The notes under the pieces: generated by a model | The model's input: the letters and a program-made list of their open reading frames with translations, nothing else | Databases searched by the model: none | What the model was told of the DNA's origin: nothing | Program-made: the position numbers and the translations under genes | DNA from: Leptoclinus maculatus | Lineage: Eukaryota; Chordata; Actinopteri; Perciformes; Stichaeidae | Reading direction: 5' to 3' | Length of the DNA: 64,000 bases | Assembly (NCBI GenBank): GCA_032191485.1 | Contig: JAVDOI010000043.1 | Location: 841,078 to 905,077 of the forward strand | Shown: piece by piece, positions 1 to 13,300 of the stretch | Position numbering within the stretch: position 1 is the stretch's first letter | Layout of the letters: each line of letters begins with the position of its first letter

Positions 1-166
1 ACTGCTGAATGAATGCCGTAAAGGCCAGAAAGGCTGCGCAGGTTAAAACAGAAGCGCTCCGCCAAAATGTATAATTCTCAATTATCCATCAATTATACGT
101 CCGGGTCCGGATAGGACAGCGTCTGGGTCCGGATCCGGACCGCGGTCCGCCTATTGGCGACCCCTG
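1..166 (-). mobile_element. hAT-like transposon terminus, cut by the window edge
   Basis: On the minus strand the sequence begins CAGGGGTCGCCAATAGGCG and runs into a GC-rich stretch of repeated GGTCCGGA-type motifs. CAGGGGT(C/G)-CCAA is a common start for hAT-superfamily terminal inverted repeats. The other end lies outside the window, so neither target duplication nor length can be checked. The same 19 bp start occurs inside the Gypsy element at 44586-44604. The family name is inferred from the terminus alone. Confidence 0.4.
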
Positions 167-3100
167 TAATAAGGTAACCGCAGTATGAGCGCAGGGCAGA
201 GTGGCAGCCATTAGCTAGCCAGCGGGACACTCACACTCACATGCACTAACATGCACGCGGGGCTAGGATTTAAAAGCATTAAAAAATGATTCTGCCAGTC
301 TTCCACGTTTAACAAAAAAAACAGAGGCCCCAGCAACTGGCAGTTCAGTGTCAGAATTTCCACAATGAGCAGAGAGTGACTAACAGCAGCTCACTGTGGT
401 ACACTACCGAGGCATTCAGCACATGCCAAACCACCCTCTCTCTCTTCCAACATGCAACCACCCAGCAGCACATGAATTAAAACAAATAACCTCAACACCG
501 TCAAACAGAGCAAAGACATATTTTAGTTTCCGTAAGGTGATGAATGAAGAACATGTGAAACAAGGGCAGTCCTTCGCTCCTCTCTTTTCTCTCCCAACTC
601 ATTCATGCTGCCCTTTCAGTGCTTTCTTCCTCTGTTTGAGACTTTATTGTCTTATTTTTAAAAGGCAGCATTCCCCTCTGGGTGATTTTCTCTTTTTCTC
701 AACATGATTATGTAAATTTTTCTAGATGTGAACTCCGCTCAGAGTATTCACTGTAGATCCCAGTCGATATTTTGATTTGGGTCTTTGATAGATAAAGAAA
801 CATGCCCTGATTGTAAACGAAGACTGATGATATGCACACATTTCGTTGAAAATTCTATCTATATATTTTATTCACCATAACTTGCATTTGAATCTGTGAC
901 TGTAGAACTCGATAACCTCAACATTTAATTCCCCTGCCATTTTGTTTAACTCTAACTCACAAACAGGAACAATATCAACCTCATGTATTCATGTGCAGCA
1001 TCCTCTTATTCCCTCTGTCACAGCATTGTGTTATCAGGAGCCTAACAGATAAAACGGGGGCTCTCATCGCTTCCAGTTCGCTGAACAGGCTCCTTTGGTT
1101 TCACCATATGGTGCCTTTACCAAACCAGTGGTTGTGTGGGCATTTCCGCAGGCCGATGATTCATACAGGGCCATGGGAGTGTGTCAGTGTACACGTTGCT
1201 GAAGGAAAGTTGTGCCACAGACTTAAACTGTTCAAAGAAATCAATTTGGAGAAAAACCAAACTGCATTGGTTTCTTGTGCATGACTTTTTTTTGAAGATG
1301 AGTGAAATAATAAGTGTGATCTCCACTGTGTTTTGATGATAGGAAACCCAAGGAAAAGATCATTTAATGGGGCCGTGAAGCCAAAGTCATCCTCCCGGGA
1401 AAGATCATGTAGCCGCGGTTTGGTCGACTACTTTCCAAATGATGAGTTGGCAAGGTTAGACAACGAGCGTGGGAGCTCTGTTATATCCCTGGTGGTTTTA
1501 TGCTCCATGTGGCCAAAAGAACAAGAGGAGGTTTTTACTGCTGTAGCAGCACACATGCAGCCGTCCCATCGATGACTCACACTGCTGGCTCTGCATCTTT
1601 CCACAACAGCCATAAAAGTCCGGGGCCTGTAATGACTTTCACATTGAGCAGCAGAGCTGTAAAAGGCGCTCCCGCTATCTGCAGCTCCTGAGTCACAGCA
1701 GAAACCACCAGCACCTCTTCCCTCTCCCATTGTCTCCCTTGACTCTCTTTGCAGTGGCATCCCACATATGCTGGTCAGCTATTGCCCATTCATGGTCAGG
1801 CTGGATGCTGAGCATACAGTCTGCAAATTTCCCTGGACGCTCCCTGGATGTTTAACTTGGCAACATTCACCGAATGTTGCCAAGTTAAACATCTAACACA
1901 AAAGGGCTAAGAGATCTGAGAGAACAGAAGGAGCAAAAGTTACTGAGCTCTTTTTTTCCTCAAAAATGTTCCGATTTTGTGGTGAAAGCAGGGACAACAT
2001 GACCTGCATGGTTCTCATAGATCACAAAACCAACCATGAACCAAAGAAGTGTATATCCGTCAGTTGACATTTAAAATGATCTTGTGAACCAGAGCAGACG
2101 TACTGTATAGGTAAGTATAGGACTATAGGTAATGTCGTACGATTAAAGTATTTGCCTGTTTCCTTTCAAAGAATAGGAAAATTAATGGAACAGTTATGCT
2201 TTACGTTGCCTTAGCAAATACTCATACCAAAGCCTTTACACACCAGGGAGGAACCGTAACAATGAAACCAAAATAAGGACGACCCGTTGAAGGTTTTTCA
2301 TGTTCAAAACTGTCACACCAGCAAGCTTGACACCAATGTCCACACTCAGAGCATTCCACAGAAAGTCTTAGGTTCGCACGCCACCCACACATCGACTCAT
2401 GGTTGTGATGGACTCTTCAAGCAGCAGCAGTAGTAACTCAAACTTTAGAATACAAAGTAGTGCTGCAAAGAGTTAGCTGCTCATCAGATATAACACGATA
2501 CCCTATTGGCCCGTTGAAGCAAGGACGGGCTGGGAACAGAACTTTCATATGGTACTGACATCTGTTTGAAGCTCTGATAAATAGCTCAGCCGTTCGTTCT
2601 CAGCTAAAGGGAAATGGGAGAATATTGATATAATGTGTTTTACTGATGAAGTGTTTCTGTGCCTATTTGTTCTAGTGGTTACTGATTGTAGTTATTTATG
2701 TTGGTTCATGGTGAGCACTATTGCAAACTGCGTTGTGTTTATGCTCCATGAAACAATTTTAGACATTAATTCAACTTTTATGAAGTACCATTCTCTTTCC
2801 ACAAATGAGTTCTACATTCATATTCTATTAGTTTGGTTAAATGATCTGCATGTAGTTTAGTTTCCATTGAGGTTTCCATCATTAAACAACGAGCAGAACT
2901 CACTGATTACATGTCGTGTTGTCTGTACGCAGCTCTGTTCTTAGTGAGGGGTTTTAAAGCAAACACATACATGTATATTAAAACCATAAACACACAATTG
3001 GCCTGAACATATGTTAATGTTAACAGCAAAATCTGTCAATTGCCAAAAACCGCTCACAACCCACTTACAGGTCTGAAAACCACTCGGCACAGACAACAGA

Positions 3101-5950
3101 TTCCAGTTTATTCACGGTGACTGTGTGACTCCTTGAGGCCCTTGACCTCCAGTTAAGGTAACAGCAGCAGCATCACAGGAAGAATCCAGCTGGATCTTGA
3201 GAGGGAGAGGGTGAGATTAAAAACTCATGCAGATGAGAGGAGTCTTTCCTGACCGCATTCTTCAGATTCTCTCGAGGCCGACATGTGTTTTCCCTCCGAC
3301 ATCCTTCATACTGTATGTGAGCTTGCTAGATGGACTATTGCAACAAAACACTACATTATGCTGTTTATGAGCAGACTCAGCAGCGTTTGCCAATTTAGTC
3401 TTTTACTGCTTATTAGGGTAGAGTATGTTTGTGTGATCCAGTGTTAGCATTGTGAAGGTGACCTCATACATCTGTGTAGATACTTAAAAGCTTCTTTTTT
3501 TTGCATGTTTGAAGTGTTTCCTTTTTTTTTAAGGATAATTCTAATTTATTACAACTCATAATTTATTACGTCTTATTTGTGTCAACATTATTACCATCAT
3601 TATAGTTTCTGAACACTAGATCAGATTTTACAAAAAACAAAAAAACAAGGGTTACCAGAAATTACAATGCATCTCCCACAATATGTCACATTTTAAAAAT
3701 ATAATACTAAATATTGTGGATAATTTAATTTGTTCTATCATTCCTTTATTTAAAAATCATATCAAAAACAGTAATACAAATTTCTTTATCTTGCAGTCTC
3801 TCCTGTTAAACAAAGCATGTGGACACACCTGTCATAACTGCATAATGCATATTAATGCTTTTAGAATGAGAAGTTAAGCAATCAAACACTGGTGTTCACA
3901 TGAGGTCATATCTCCTGTGCACTGGTTCCTGAGTACCTATAGAGAGGTTCATAACGCACACTTGTACCTTATGAAAGAAATGAACATGGTGGATTTTGAC
4001 ACCCTAATTTGGTATAATAATAATTAATAATTAAAAAAACAAAACAATCAAATTGAAAACCTATTTTCCCGTTTTCCATTGCATGCTGTGGCAGTCAAAT
4101 GAGAGAGTAGTAAAACTACCCACTGTCTAGTCTGACTATCCTGAGTCAGCAGAGTGAAGTGTTCTCAGACAAGTTAATTAGATTAGAATTCGATCAAAAG
4201 ATGAATTCACGAAAAAGAAAACAGGAGGGAATGCTGATAACAAGTCACATCATTGCTGTCAGTGATATTGTCCCAGCCTGCATAGCCTATTATACTAGAG
4301 GCCGTAATTTAGCTACGTTACAGTGCAGCTATGATGCTTCTGCCTCAGCTATTGGCTTCAAATTAGACTGCAATGACAAGTTGCTCACTTACCCCGTGTT
4401 TTGAAACAAATTGAAACAATCATGTTTGGCACAGACAGAACAGAGAACAATAACAGCTTTCTTTTGAGTAGATCCGTCTGTGTTAACAATATTAATGCCA
4501 GATTTGCCAACCGGTGCAGTCACATGTCTACAGATCTTCTGGGAGTTCTTTTATTGACTTGTTTGCTAATGCAGTCCAGATTTTTGTCTATATTTAATTT
4601 CCTAAATCAAATGAAACAGGAGGCTTACCTATGTTTTGTGTGTTTAGTGTTTATTTAGTTCATGCTTGGTGGACCCTGTGTTCATCGCCGGTGAGTTTCT
4701 CCTTTGTCTGTAACTGACTTTACTGAGTAGCCAGGACAAAAAGTGGCAGAAGTTTAAAGGGGAACTCCATCAAATGAACACTCCTCACTCTGTTTACAGG
4801 TGTTGGGGAGTACTACTGCATATGTGAAAAGTGTGCAAAGTCTGATAAATATCCTCAAGCGATGTCAGACCGATGTAATGTGATGGAGAACTTCCCCTGT
4901 GCTAGTCCATTTCTACTGTGACTTAGCTTATGTGCCTTACTCACTAACTAAACCATATATGTGACATATGATTGTGTACCCAGCTAAATGGTAACAAGAC
5001 CATGTGGGGTATCTCTGCCTTTGCTTCCATAAGAGGAAGTAACTGAGATAATCAAGGGTAATAAAGGACAGATGTCTTTGTGTGACAAGGCTCAGAAGAG
5101 GAAGGGGATGACTGGAAGTGTCAATGGGGGTTTGAAACTGCTGATCAATTGTTAGAATGTAAATACATGATGTCCCCCCGCCCCCCCCCCCCCTTTACAA
5201 TCTGAACACATACGACATCCTCTGTCCCAGGGCCCTCACATCGGAACAGGAAGAACTCCGTCACATGACAAACAAACACTAGGCAGAAGTGAATTACCAT
5301 CACCCAACAACCAAATATTTCAGAATATTTTCATGAACATCTGACTTGCTTTAATGTGGGGGAAGAAGTTTGTTTGAAATTAGATTAACCGATGCGTTTT
5401 TCAAAGACTTGTACTGTAATTAGCCTGTGATGGATCTTGAATACAGCATCGACATTTTTACCAATCAAACCAATACTAACCACAACTTAATTAAAAGGAA
5501 AAAACTCTATTTTGTTGTATCTTCTCTTAACTGCAGCATTTAGCGTTGCTTTCTTCTGAAGAGCGGGACCTCGTCGGGGGGAATTAACCAATCTCTTTTG
5601 CTGTGTAAAGTGACAGTCTACACACATACCAGCTCATCGGACCACTTTGTTCACTTTATCTTTTTCATCCCGTCACATATTCCTAAAATCTGTTACAGCA
5701 GAATGTTTGTAGATATGATTCAAACAAACTGTCACCAAAGCACATTCTCTAAGCTGTAGCTTCACAACATTATTATGCATGCACGGATCTTGTGCAGCTG
5801 TGCCTCTTAGACTCAGACATGGGAATTCAGGCATATAATTCTAAGATTTATGTGCCTGAGTGATCCACATGATCCCTGCCGTATTCATCCAGGTTCTATT
5901 AACCAAAGCTCATAATGCAGATTGTTGACTAAAACTTGGGTGCATAATAG
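167..5950. other. Non-coding stretch, no gene recognised
   Basis: Only short open frames without family similarity, start context or splice logic were seen. The stretch is AT-rich, with a C homopolymer tract at about 5174-5193 and several poly-A/T runs. The frame at 1333-1575 (rich in K, R and S) starts near an AG acceptor-like site, but I recognise no domain and do not call it. Confidence 0.5.
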
Positions 5951-5952
5951 TT

Positions 5953-6125
5953 GAGACAACTAGAGATTGAGAGCATAAACTCATGTTTACAATGTTTACT
6001 GAGGTAATAAATCAAGAGAGACGTAGAGTCATTTTCTTAGACTTCTATATTATCTCACTTATTTTACCAGAGGAGTTGCCCCCATGCAAGTTTTAAGACC
6101 CTTCCGTATTGGCTTCACTTTGAAA
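5953..6125 (-). repeat. Dispersed repeat, partial copy (family of 56963-57450)
   Basis: The reverse complement matches the repeat at 56975-57165. Both hold the same order of blocks: a 'gccaat...aagtgaagc'-type start, a 'cttgcat' block, a 'gggggc(g)actcctctgg'-like block, then 'agaagtct', 'tgatttattacctcagtaaa' and 'cattgtaaacatgagttta'. This copy is diverged and shorter. It is probably a non-autonomous teleost element of unknown class. Confidence 0.5.
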
Positions 6126-7129
6126 ATAATTTGGTAGTCTCGAAACCCAGGCAGCGATGACATCATCAGGGTTGTACTCTCAGACTTTAGAACCTCCCAG
6201 AGTCCCAGGTGTACTACTAACTACGATCAGCAAACTGAACGTCGTGGGAAAAATCAGTGTAGTGCCCGTTCCGATTTTACAGTTAAAGAACATTTTCTCT
6301 CAACATGCCCAGAAGCAAATACCATGCTGAAGGGCCACACAGATTAGGATCAATGCACTGGAGTCCATTTCCTGCAGGGGGAAGTTGGATTTGTGCACCT
6401 CATGTTGGATTCTGTTGAGCAGGAAAAGCAAAAAAAAGCTCTTTAACCCCAGAATTAAGGAACTGGCACAACCTCCAAGGTTCTATGTCTTCCAACAAAG
6501 AGGAGAAGGGAGATAGAGTAGAAAGACCTTGGGAAGAAGATGATCTTCCATCAAAGATACGTTCCTGTGTGACAACAATGCAAAGGGTTAATTTGGTTGG
6601 TGATGTGTGACGGTATGTGACTCATACCTTCAAATATCCAGAGAATTCAGAGGAAATATAATAACATGGGACAGGGAGTCCGTGGCTCGCTGCAAACCAC
6701 AATGAGATGTTTGGATTGATCCTTTGGGAAGACAAGCTCACTGACTTAAATAGTGTATAGACATACCGTGTTATATGTAGTGATGAGCCTTTAAAAAGGT
6801 TGCTTCTTCTGATAGTCGAATAAGGCTGGTGTTATTCTATATTCATATTGTTTCTGTAAGGCGGCACTTTCATGCCCACAATGATAATGCTAACATGCTG
6901 GTGTAGTAGGTATAATGTTTGTTCAGTTTTTTATCATAGCTAAAATTTGCTAATCAGCACTGAACACAAAGTACAGCTGATGGGAATATCCAAAACTTTC
7001 TCACCACCATGCGTCAAATACCACAGGTTAGCTTCAAACTATGACACACTACATACCCCTAGCAATCAATTTTGGACGTGTCAGGGACGGCGTGTCAATA
7101 AACACTCCTTCCATGTATAGTGTCTTATC
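6126..7129. other. Non-coding stretch, no gene recognised
   Basis: No open frame, RNA gene or clear repeat could be supported here. The sequence is moderately AT-rich and unique as far as can be judged inside the window. Confidence 0.4.
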
Positions 7130-7300
7130 AAAATTAACTTCCGTCTTCACAGGAAATTACATTTAGGCAACAAAACTACTTCGTTAGTTTTAGGAAAAAA
7201 GCATGGTTGGCGTTAACTTGACTGACTAACGAGTCTAACTCTTAATTTCGCATCGGGACACGAACGGCGGTCTCCTGAACAAAAGTCCTGTTTGTTTGTC
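7130..7300 (-). repeat. Dispersed repeat fragment (AACGAAGTAGTTTTGTTGCC family)
   Basis: The minus strand reads a block close to CTAACGAAGTAGTTTTGTTG followed by 'cctaaatgtaatttcctgtgaag'. The same order of blocks occurs on the plus strand at 29780-30410. This is a diverged interspersed repeat shared by two places in the window. Its class is unknown. Confidence 0.5.
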
Positions 7301-10131
7301 CCATCCACCACGGCTCCCACCTGCCTGCAGCAGACTATCTCGCATTAAAAGCACGTGGGTGTGTTCATATTGGAGTCATTGGAAGTGAGAACGGGTTGTA
7401 ATGTTTGCAGATTTTTGGTCATTAACCAAAGTATCGCAAATGTACCTGAGGATTGCATGAATTCGATCTAGCAATCCATCCAATACTTTAGATATTTCAG
7501 TCTGGACCGAACTGATCAAATGATCGACATTACCAACCTTATAGCCACGCAATCAGCCGTTTGTTTTATTTTATTTTATTTACATATTCTGTGTTCTAGT
7601 GAGTATTTGTGGCATTCAGTGAAAGTATGTACGGATTGAGTCGAAATGAACTACAGTGAGTGTGTTCATGGTAATGAAGGAACATGTCACCCAGTGCAAC
7701 AATGGGAGTCACTATGCGTTTAATAGTTTTTAGACAAAAGTGGAGCGTTATGGTGCAGCAACACAGTCTCCCGGCAATTTGTGAAATAGTCACCAAATGC
7801 AATCTCTTGGTTTTGTGCTATTTCGTGTTGCTCTGACCTACTTCGTTAGGGACGACATTACATTACAAAACAAAAGTTTTGGGCAACAAAAAAAAAGGAT
7901 CCTTATTTCACTTCCAACTGTCATTGTTTTTGTCCTGAGCAACACAGGGAAAGAAAATGGGTAATTTGTGTCAATGCACACAGAATGCATTTTGTGACCA
8001 TTTCACGACCTCCCATGATATTGGGCTGGGCTCAGAGCTCAGAGGAATAATATCTATACTTTCTAGAGGGATAGGTCCATGGGGATGTAGTGCTTTAATG
8101 GGATCTGTTGACAATAACACACATATAGATATTGACAGACTTTTCCCTTAGTTTTTTGTAATGTCTAATCTTTGTCCCAGTATAAGAGCAAACATTATGT
8201 AAGAGAAGTAAAATGTTTCTGAAAGCGAACCAAAACATTTAAGGAATCATGGCTGAAAGACTGAAAGACGTTGTTGGAGAAGAGCAATGTGTAAATTCCA
8301 GCTGGCTTAGATTTATATGCTGCAAGACCCATTTCTGTTGTGTCCTCTTAACCATGTCCTCTCAACCTGATGCTTTCCAAAAGGTATCGTATAACACTTA
8401 AGCAGCCATATTTAACAAAACATTTTTTTTCTGGCATCAAGAGGAAATTTATATTTAACTTGGAGTCTTTTTCAAATATGAGCAGACATTGAAGCTGAGT
8501 AAAATGAAAACATAGTTGTGTTTTTCCTCTGCCAGTGATCTGTATTCATTTTCTTCACTTCATTTCCTCTGCAATTACACCAAGTCTAGAGGTGGCGGCC
8601 CCAGGAGCAGGACGTGAATGAAAGGCACATGGTGGACTCACAAAAAGACCCATTCAGTTCTGGCTGGCAGCGGGACAGTTCAAGCCAAGTCAAGTCCTGC
8701 TGGATATCTTGACTTTTAATAGTGGATTAGGAAATCTCCTGGATCAGAGATGTGAGGACCTGTGCACATTATCTGTGAACTCTGGCTGAGGTCACATGGC
8801 TTGGAAAACAGCTGCACCGAGAAGCTGCATGAGTCCGTGAGAATGGATTTTAACATTCCGATGGTTCTCATGAGCTGGTTCGAGGATGCAGGACTTGTTG
8901 GTCTGACTACTGCAGGGATTTAGAGAGTCTTCAGGGGCTTTATTGTCTGTATAAATGACAAATGTAAGCACATTTTGTTAATTTTCATGCTAGACCAGGG
9001 TAAACATAAGTGATTTATGAATCCACAAGGATGCAGAATGTGGATGTGGCTTGTCATGACACAAACCGTCTAAATGTTGAAAAGCTGACACAGATTCATG
9101 CATTTCCAGTTTGTTTACACTATTTGCAACACAGATCATTTTAATGTAGCTCTGCCGCAATCTGTTACAATCCAAAAACAGTCTCTATCTTTGTCTCGTT
9201 GCAGCAGACATTTGTCCACTTGGCACTCTTGCTGCAATGCCTGAACTTTCCCTCGCTCTCCTTCTTCTCTCTTCTTCCCACCACTTCTCTCGCTTTGGCG
9301 CCTAAACCGGACCCTCGCACCATCTCTCTTCTCCTCCTCTCTGATTCCTCTCTTCTCCCTCTTTTTTCTCATCACGACCTCTGCTCAGCCTCCCACATCC
9401 TCTTGGACTCTTCTCTTGGTCTCATACTCATGACTCATCGTCCCACATGGAAACATTTTCTCTGTGGATGTGAGAGAGCTTTTACTGCTATTAATGAAAA
9501 GTTAAACAAAGCTCCCCCCTCTTCCAAGTTGAAGCTAAGGGAAAATGTGAAAAAAAGTAATTTTTTTGCTGTTGTCCAAATATTGCTTCTTTTGATGAAG
9601 GCTTTGTAAACTTGTCTATAATGCACTTTAGTATCTGATAATAGCGAGCAGTATGTGGCGTGTCAGATGAAATCACACCAACTGTTAGTGAAGACTGCCC
9701 CCTGCTGGTTCATCTCCTCTCTTGTGTGACCTCTTCCTCCATCCAAGGCCCTCCAGCTATCATGAGACTGCTGAACAGATCATCTCCATCTGATAAAGAC
9801 ACTGCCAGAACAGCTGAGCCATGTCATCAAAATATGTGAGGACACTTACATGTAATTTCCACACCTAAGCTGCATCCATGAAGCTCCATAATAATAGACT
9901 ATGGATATGTAATGTGTATATATCCTGTAATGTGCTAAATGAACAGAGCATAGCTAAATATATTATAAGTGGCTGTTCGTTGTTTTTATTATTTTTCTGT
10001 TTAATCCTGCTCCATTGATTACCCAATAATACTAATCTGTAGCACTAACAATAATTATTTGCAATTTACCACAAAGACTGTGTTTTGTTTTTACTTTCTT
10101 TATATATAAATTAACAGTAGGTATACAGTAG
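7301..10131. other. Non-coding stretch with a polypyrimidine tract
   Basis: No gene was recognised. Positions 9240-9400 form a strongly pyrimidine-biased strand (ctctcc/tcttct blocks). This keeps both strands open for long stretches and explains the long frames there. A short 'gccccctgctgg' block near 9698 is a motif common in fish repeats. Confidence 0.45.
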
Positions 10132-10139
10132 GTATATAC

Positions 10140-12045
10140 CAGTGGCGGGCCGTGCATTTTATACCTGGGCCTTCAGTGTTGTCCTACAGTTGAACCACCT
10201 CCTAATAACCTCATTATGACGCCACAGCTATGGTTATTATTTGTTTCTAGGGGTGTAACAATACACGTATTCGTATTAAACCATTCGGTACGAGGCTTAT
10301 GAACCAAACAATACGTTTGAATAATACTAGTGCATTTGGAAAATGCAGAAGCTTAAATTGTGGGAAATATAATGTTCTTTCGGTGGAGCCAATACTCACA
10401 ACCTGGCAACATGCTGTCTGACACGCCCACCACAGAAGAAAAACATTGTACTCTGGTGAGCCACGTGTGTTCTGGGAGGCTATGCTAAACTAGCTTAGCA
10501 GGAAAACAACAGCAGCACACACGCTGAAAACTCTCCCTGCAGCGTTTAGCTGTTCCCCACTGATTCAAACAAGGCTAAACCAATCGCCACACAATCCCCA
10601 TTTCTCCAGACCATAATTCTTGCTTTGTAAAAGAAAACAGATATATGAATACACACATGACGGGATGCTTCGTCATTAACGGACAATGCATATAGTCAAA
10701 ATCAATGTAATTAACACAATGACAAGAACAAACTCACAAGAACCAGTCACATATATTTATATGACAACAAAGCAACAAATCAATCCAGCAACACCGTGGA
10801 GCTAAAACACGTATTCCATCACACACTGAAGAGCACGAGCCATTCAAATATTATTCACATCAGAGGGAACAATATTAACCATATCATAAAAACGACACCA
10901 TAGACAAATGAACACGGTAGTAAGGCTACTGCAGATGTAAAACAAACGCAGTTCACTTACCAAAGCTGCTGTTCACTATTAGAGACAAAGTCCATCCTCC
11001 TTTCTTTAATGACGCGGTTGTACAGAACATCGGTGCGGTTCAGTTCCAGCCAGAGGTCCTCCTGCGAACGTGTTCGTTGAGTTGTAGATCAACTCGGGTC
11101 TCAGCAAAAGTTTTCAAAAGCACCGTAGCGTGTAAGTGTCCTGTCATGCTATGGTGTCTTGTTACTGCCTTGGTTAGCCAACTCAGGTTAGCGTAGCGTA
11201 GCTCCAAACACCAAGACACTCAGTCGTAAATAAAACGCATTCTTAGTCATAAAATGTGCAACGCTTCTCTGACGCTGTCAGCCAGGAATACCGTTCGTAC
11301 AAATTATTTTCCTGGCTGGGTCAGGGCTGCTAGCTGTGGGGTTGGCCGACCCTTTCTTACATTTCTGGAAATGTCCTTCTCTAGAAAGGCGTTGCCAGTA
11401 ACTCCCAAATCCGTTTCTCCTCCTCCTTCAGCCATTGAGTGTTAAAAAAACAAATCTACACCAAGCAAAACGCTAAAAATGTCATGTCAATGTCATAACT
11501 TCTTACATATCTTTCAACTTGAACTCTTACTACTACTAACTTCTGCTAGCTAGCTTCAGCTTCACAACAGTGACGCTAGCCCACTGACCAATCACGCTGC
11601 ACGTTAATGCTGAGCTGCACGTTAATGCTGACGTACTTGTAGGCTACCTCGGTAGCTCTGGCACGTCAAAGAATACGCCCAACATGTCAAACTAAAGATC
11701 TGATTGGTTGAGGACTATGACAATCAACAATATCGTCCCCATTTACTTAAACTGCAAAGTCTACCTAGTGGACCTCGGGCCTCTCTTCTTACCTAGAGAC
11801 ATAGGAGTGAAATCTGATTGGATGAAAGCTCCTTAAAACAAGCTGCACTGGAAGCAGCGCTGCAGGCTGGAAGCAGAGCAACAAATGAAGACAGTAGCTG
11901 TGCAATGAGAAAATTAGCTAAAGGGAAAAATAATTAGAATACATGTAGTGTATTTGTGAAAAATTATTAAATTATAAAATAGCTGTAACTTTGTGATTCT
12001 GTTTAGGCCAGCAGAGAAGGCTTTGCTGGTCCTGACGGCCCACCA

Positions 12046-12048
<3 letters not shown>
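10140..12048 (-). mobile_element. hAT-superfamily DNA transposon, ~1.9 kb copy
   Basis: The left end begins CAGTGGCGGGCCGTGCATTT and the right end closes with GGCCCACCACTG, so the termini are inverted CAGTGGYGGGCCG repeats. A second copy with the same ends and interior blocks lies at 33784-34718. The minus strand holds a short transposase-like frame (11304-11435), which sets the orientation. The right end abuts an (AT)n tract, so the 8 bp target duplication is not clear. The left flank GTATATAC only resembles the AT repeat. The element is degraded and non-autonomous. Confidence 0.75.
11304..11435 (-). pseudogene. Remnant N-terminal exon of a hAT transposase
   Basis: This 43-codon frame starts at an ATG and ends at TAA. 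It contains a KGRPTPQLAAL motif. From memory, the similar RGRPTPxLP motif lies just before the TTF-type zinc finger in fish ZMYM1-like hAT transposases. The zinc finger and catalytic parts are absent downstream in the element, so this is a decayed fragment. The family assignment rests on that single motif. Confidence 0.45.

Positions 12049-12089
<41 letters not shown>
12049..12089. repeat. (AT)n microsatellite
   Basis: A 41 bp uninterrupted AT run directly abuts the right end of the hAT element at 12048. It probably expanded from AT-rich target sequence. Confidence 0.95.
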
Positions 12090-12092
<3 letters not shown>

Positions 12093-13075
12093 GTATACAT
12101 TGTTTTGCCATGTACATAAAGTTTATATCCCACTGCCAGTTCGTAAAAGAAAAAAATAAACATGTTGAAATTATAAAATAAAAAGATTTCTGAAAAAAAA
12201 ACATAACATTTGGAGTCTTTTTTAGCACTGAGTTTTTTCAAACTGTGAAACGTGAGGTGAAAGGTACAGGTGCATGCCAACAGAAAGTTACACGAGGTCA
12301 ACAGCTTGATGTGCGATGGCTGTGGCACACAGCTCACTGAGGCCAATAAAGATTCTTTAACCGTTAGTGCCTGATTGCCACAATTTAGGCCAAAACATGT
12401 ACTCCTCTGAATCATACCTCAGTCAAATCTGAACACACAGACATGACACCATACGTCTGCTTAGAAAGAAAGAAAAAAAACTCTTCATTTAAACTAGGGT
12501 TGGTAACTAGCAAGAGTACGCTAGATTTAAAAAAGTGGTCCAACGTAAAAATCCAGCCCAGTGTTGCAAACTCTTTTTCGTTGAAAGCAGCTAGAAGCAC
12601 TAGCACCAAAGGTTGCTAAATATAGCGGGCTAAATCGACAACACTGACAGTCCGTCCGTTCAGGCCCCCTCCAAAGCCACTACCCCAAATTATCATTATG
12701 AATGTAGACAATGTACATGGCTATTGTTAGTCCTCACAACTATCAAGGTAGCAGCTTGTGGAAGACTCCGATGAGCGAGTGTGTGCAGGTAGACAGGCAA
12801 GAAACCCAGCCAATCATTTCAGTGCTTATTAGGTTTTTTAGTCTACACATTTGATTCATTGATTGCTGGCTGGATGTAAAAAGATTTCTTCTTTGAAGAA
12901 GATTACCAGCCCTAGCTTTACGTTGCCTGACAATCGTCAGGTATTTAAGTTTTCTACAGTATCACAGTGATCAAGTGATGGTTGTCTGTAACGGGAACTG
13001 CTTTTGCCAAAATGTGAAAAAATAGAAGAAAAAAAACGTAAACAAACAAGGCTCAAGATGTAACCCACAGCTAAT
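12090..13075. other. Non-coding stretch, no gene recognised
   Basis: AT-rich sequence with short frames on the minus strand that show no family features. No RNA gene or clear repeat is supported. Confidence 0.4.
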
Positions 13076-13300
13076 TGGGGGTGACCGTGGGGTTAAGAGG
13101 GTTGTCTGGTAACCACAAGGTCGAAGGTTCAATCCTTGACTGGGACGTGTCATGTGTCGAAGTGTCCCTGAGCAAGACACTGAACCCCTAGCTCCCCGGG
13201 CGCCTGTCATTGGCAGCCCACTGCTCCCTATATACAGGGATGGGTCAAATGCAGAGAAAAATTTCCCCCGTAACGGGATAAATATAGTGTAATAAATTTA
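13076..13300 (+). mobile_element. tRNA-derived SINE (teleost V-SINE-like)
   Basis: The 5' part looks tRNA-derived, with a degenerate A box near 13083-13100 and a B box (GGTTCAATCC) near 13126. It continues into the conserved fish SINE core with GTGTCCCTGAGCAAGACACT, then 'gaacccctagctccccgggcgcctgt'-like sequence and 'tgggtcaaatgcagag'. It ends in a LINE-like tail with 'tttccccc...gggataaata' before an AT-rich end. Boundaries are approximate and the subfamily is not determined. Confidence 0.75.

Noticed and set aside
1333..1575. Possible exon of a basic protein starting MMIGNPRKRS
   Set aside because: Plausible composition, but no recognised domain, no clear donor site and no neighbouring exons.
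9199..9609. 136-codon plus frame with a long Leu/Ser/Pro-rich segment
   Set aside because: The composition follows from the polypyrimidine tract; both strands are open and no family similarity is seen.
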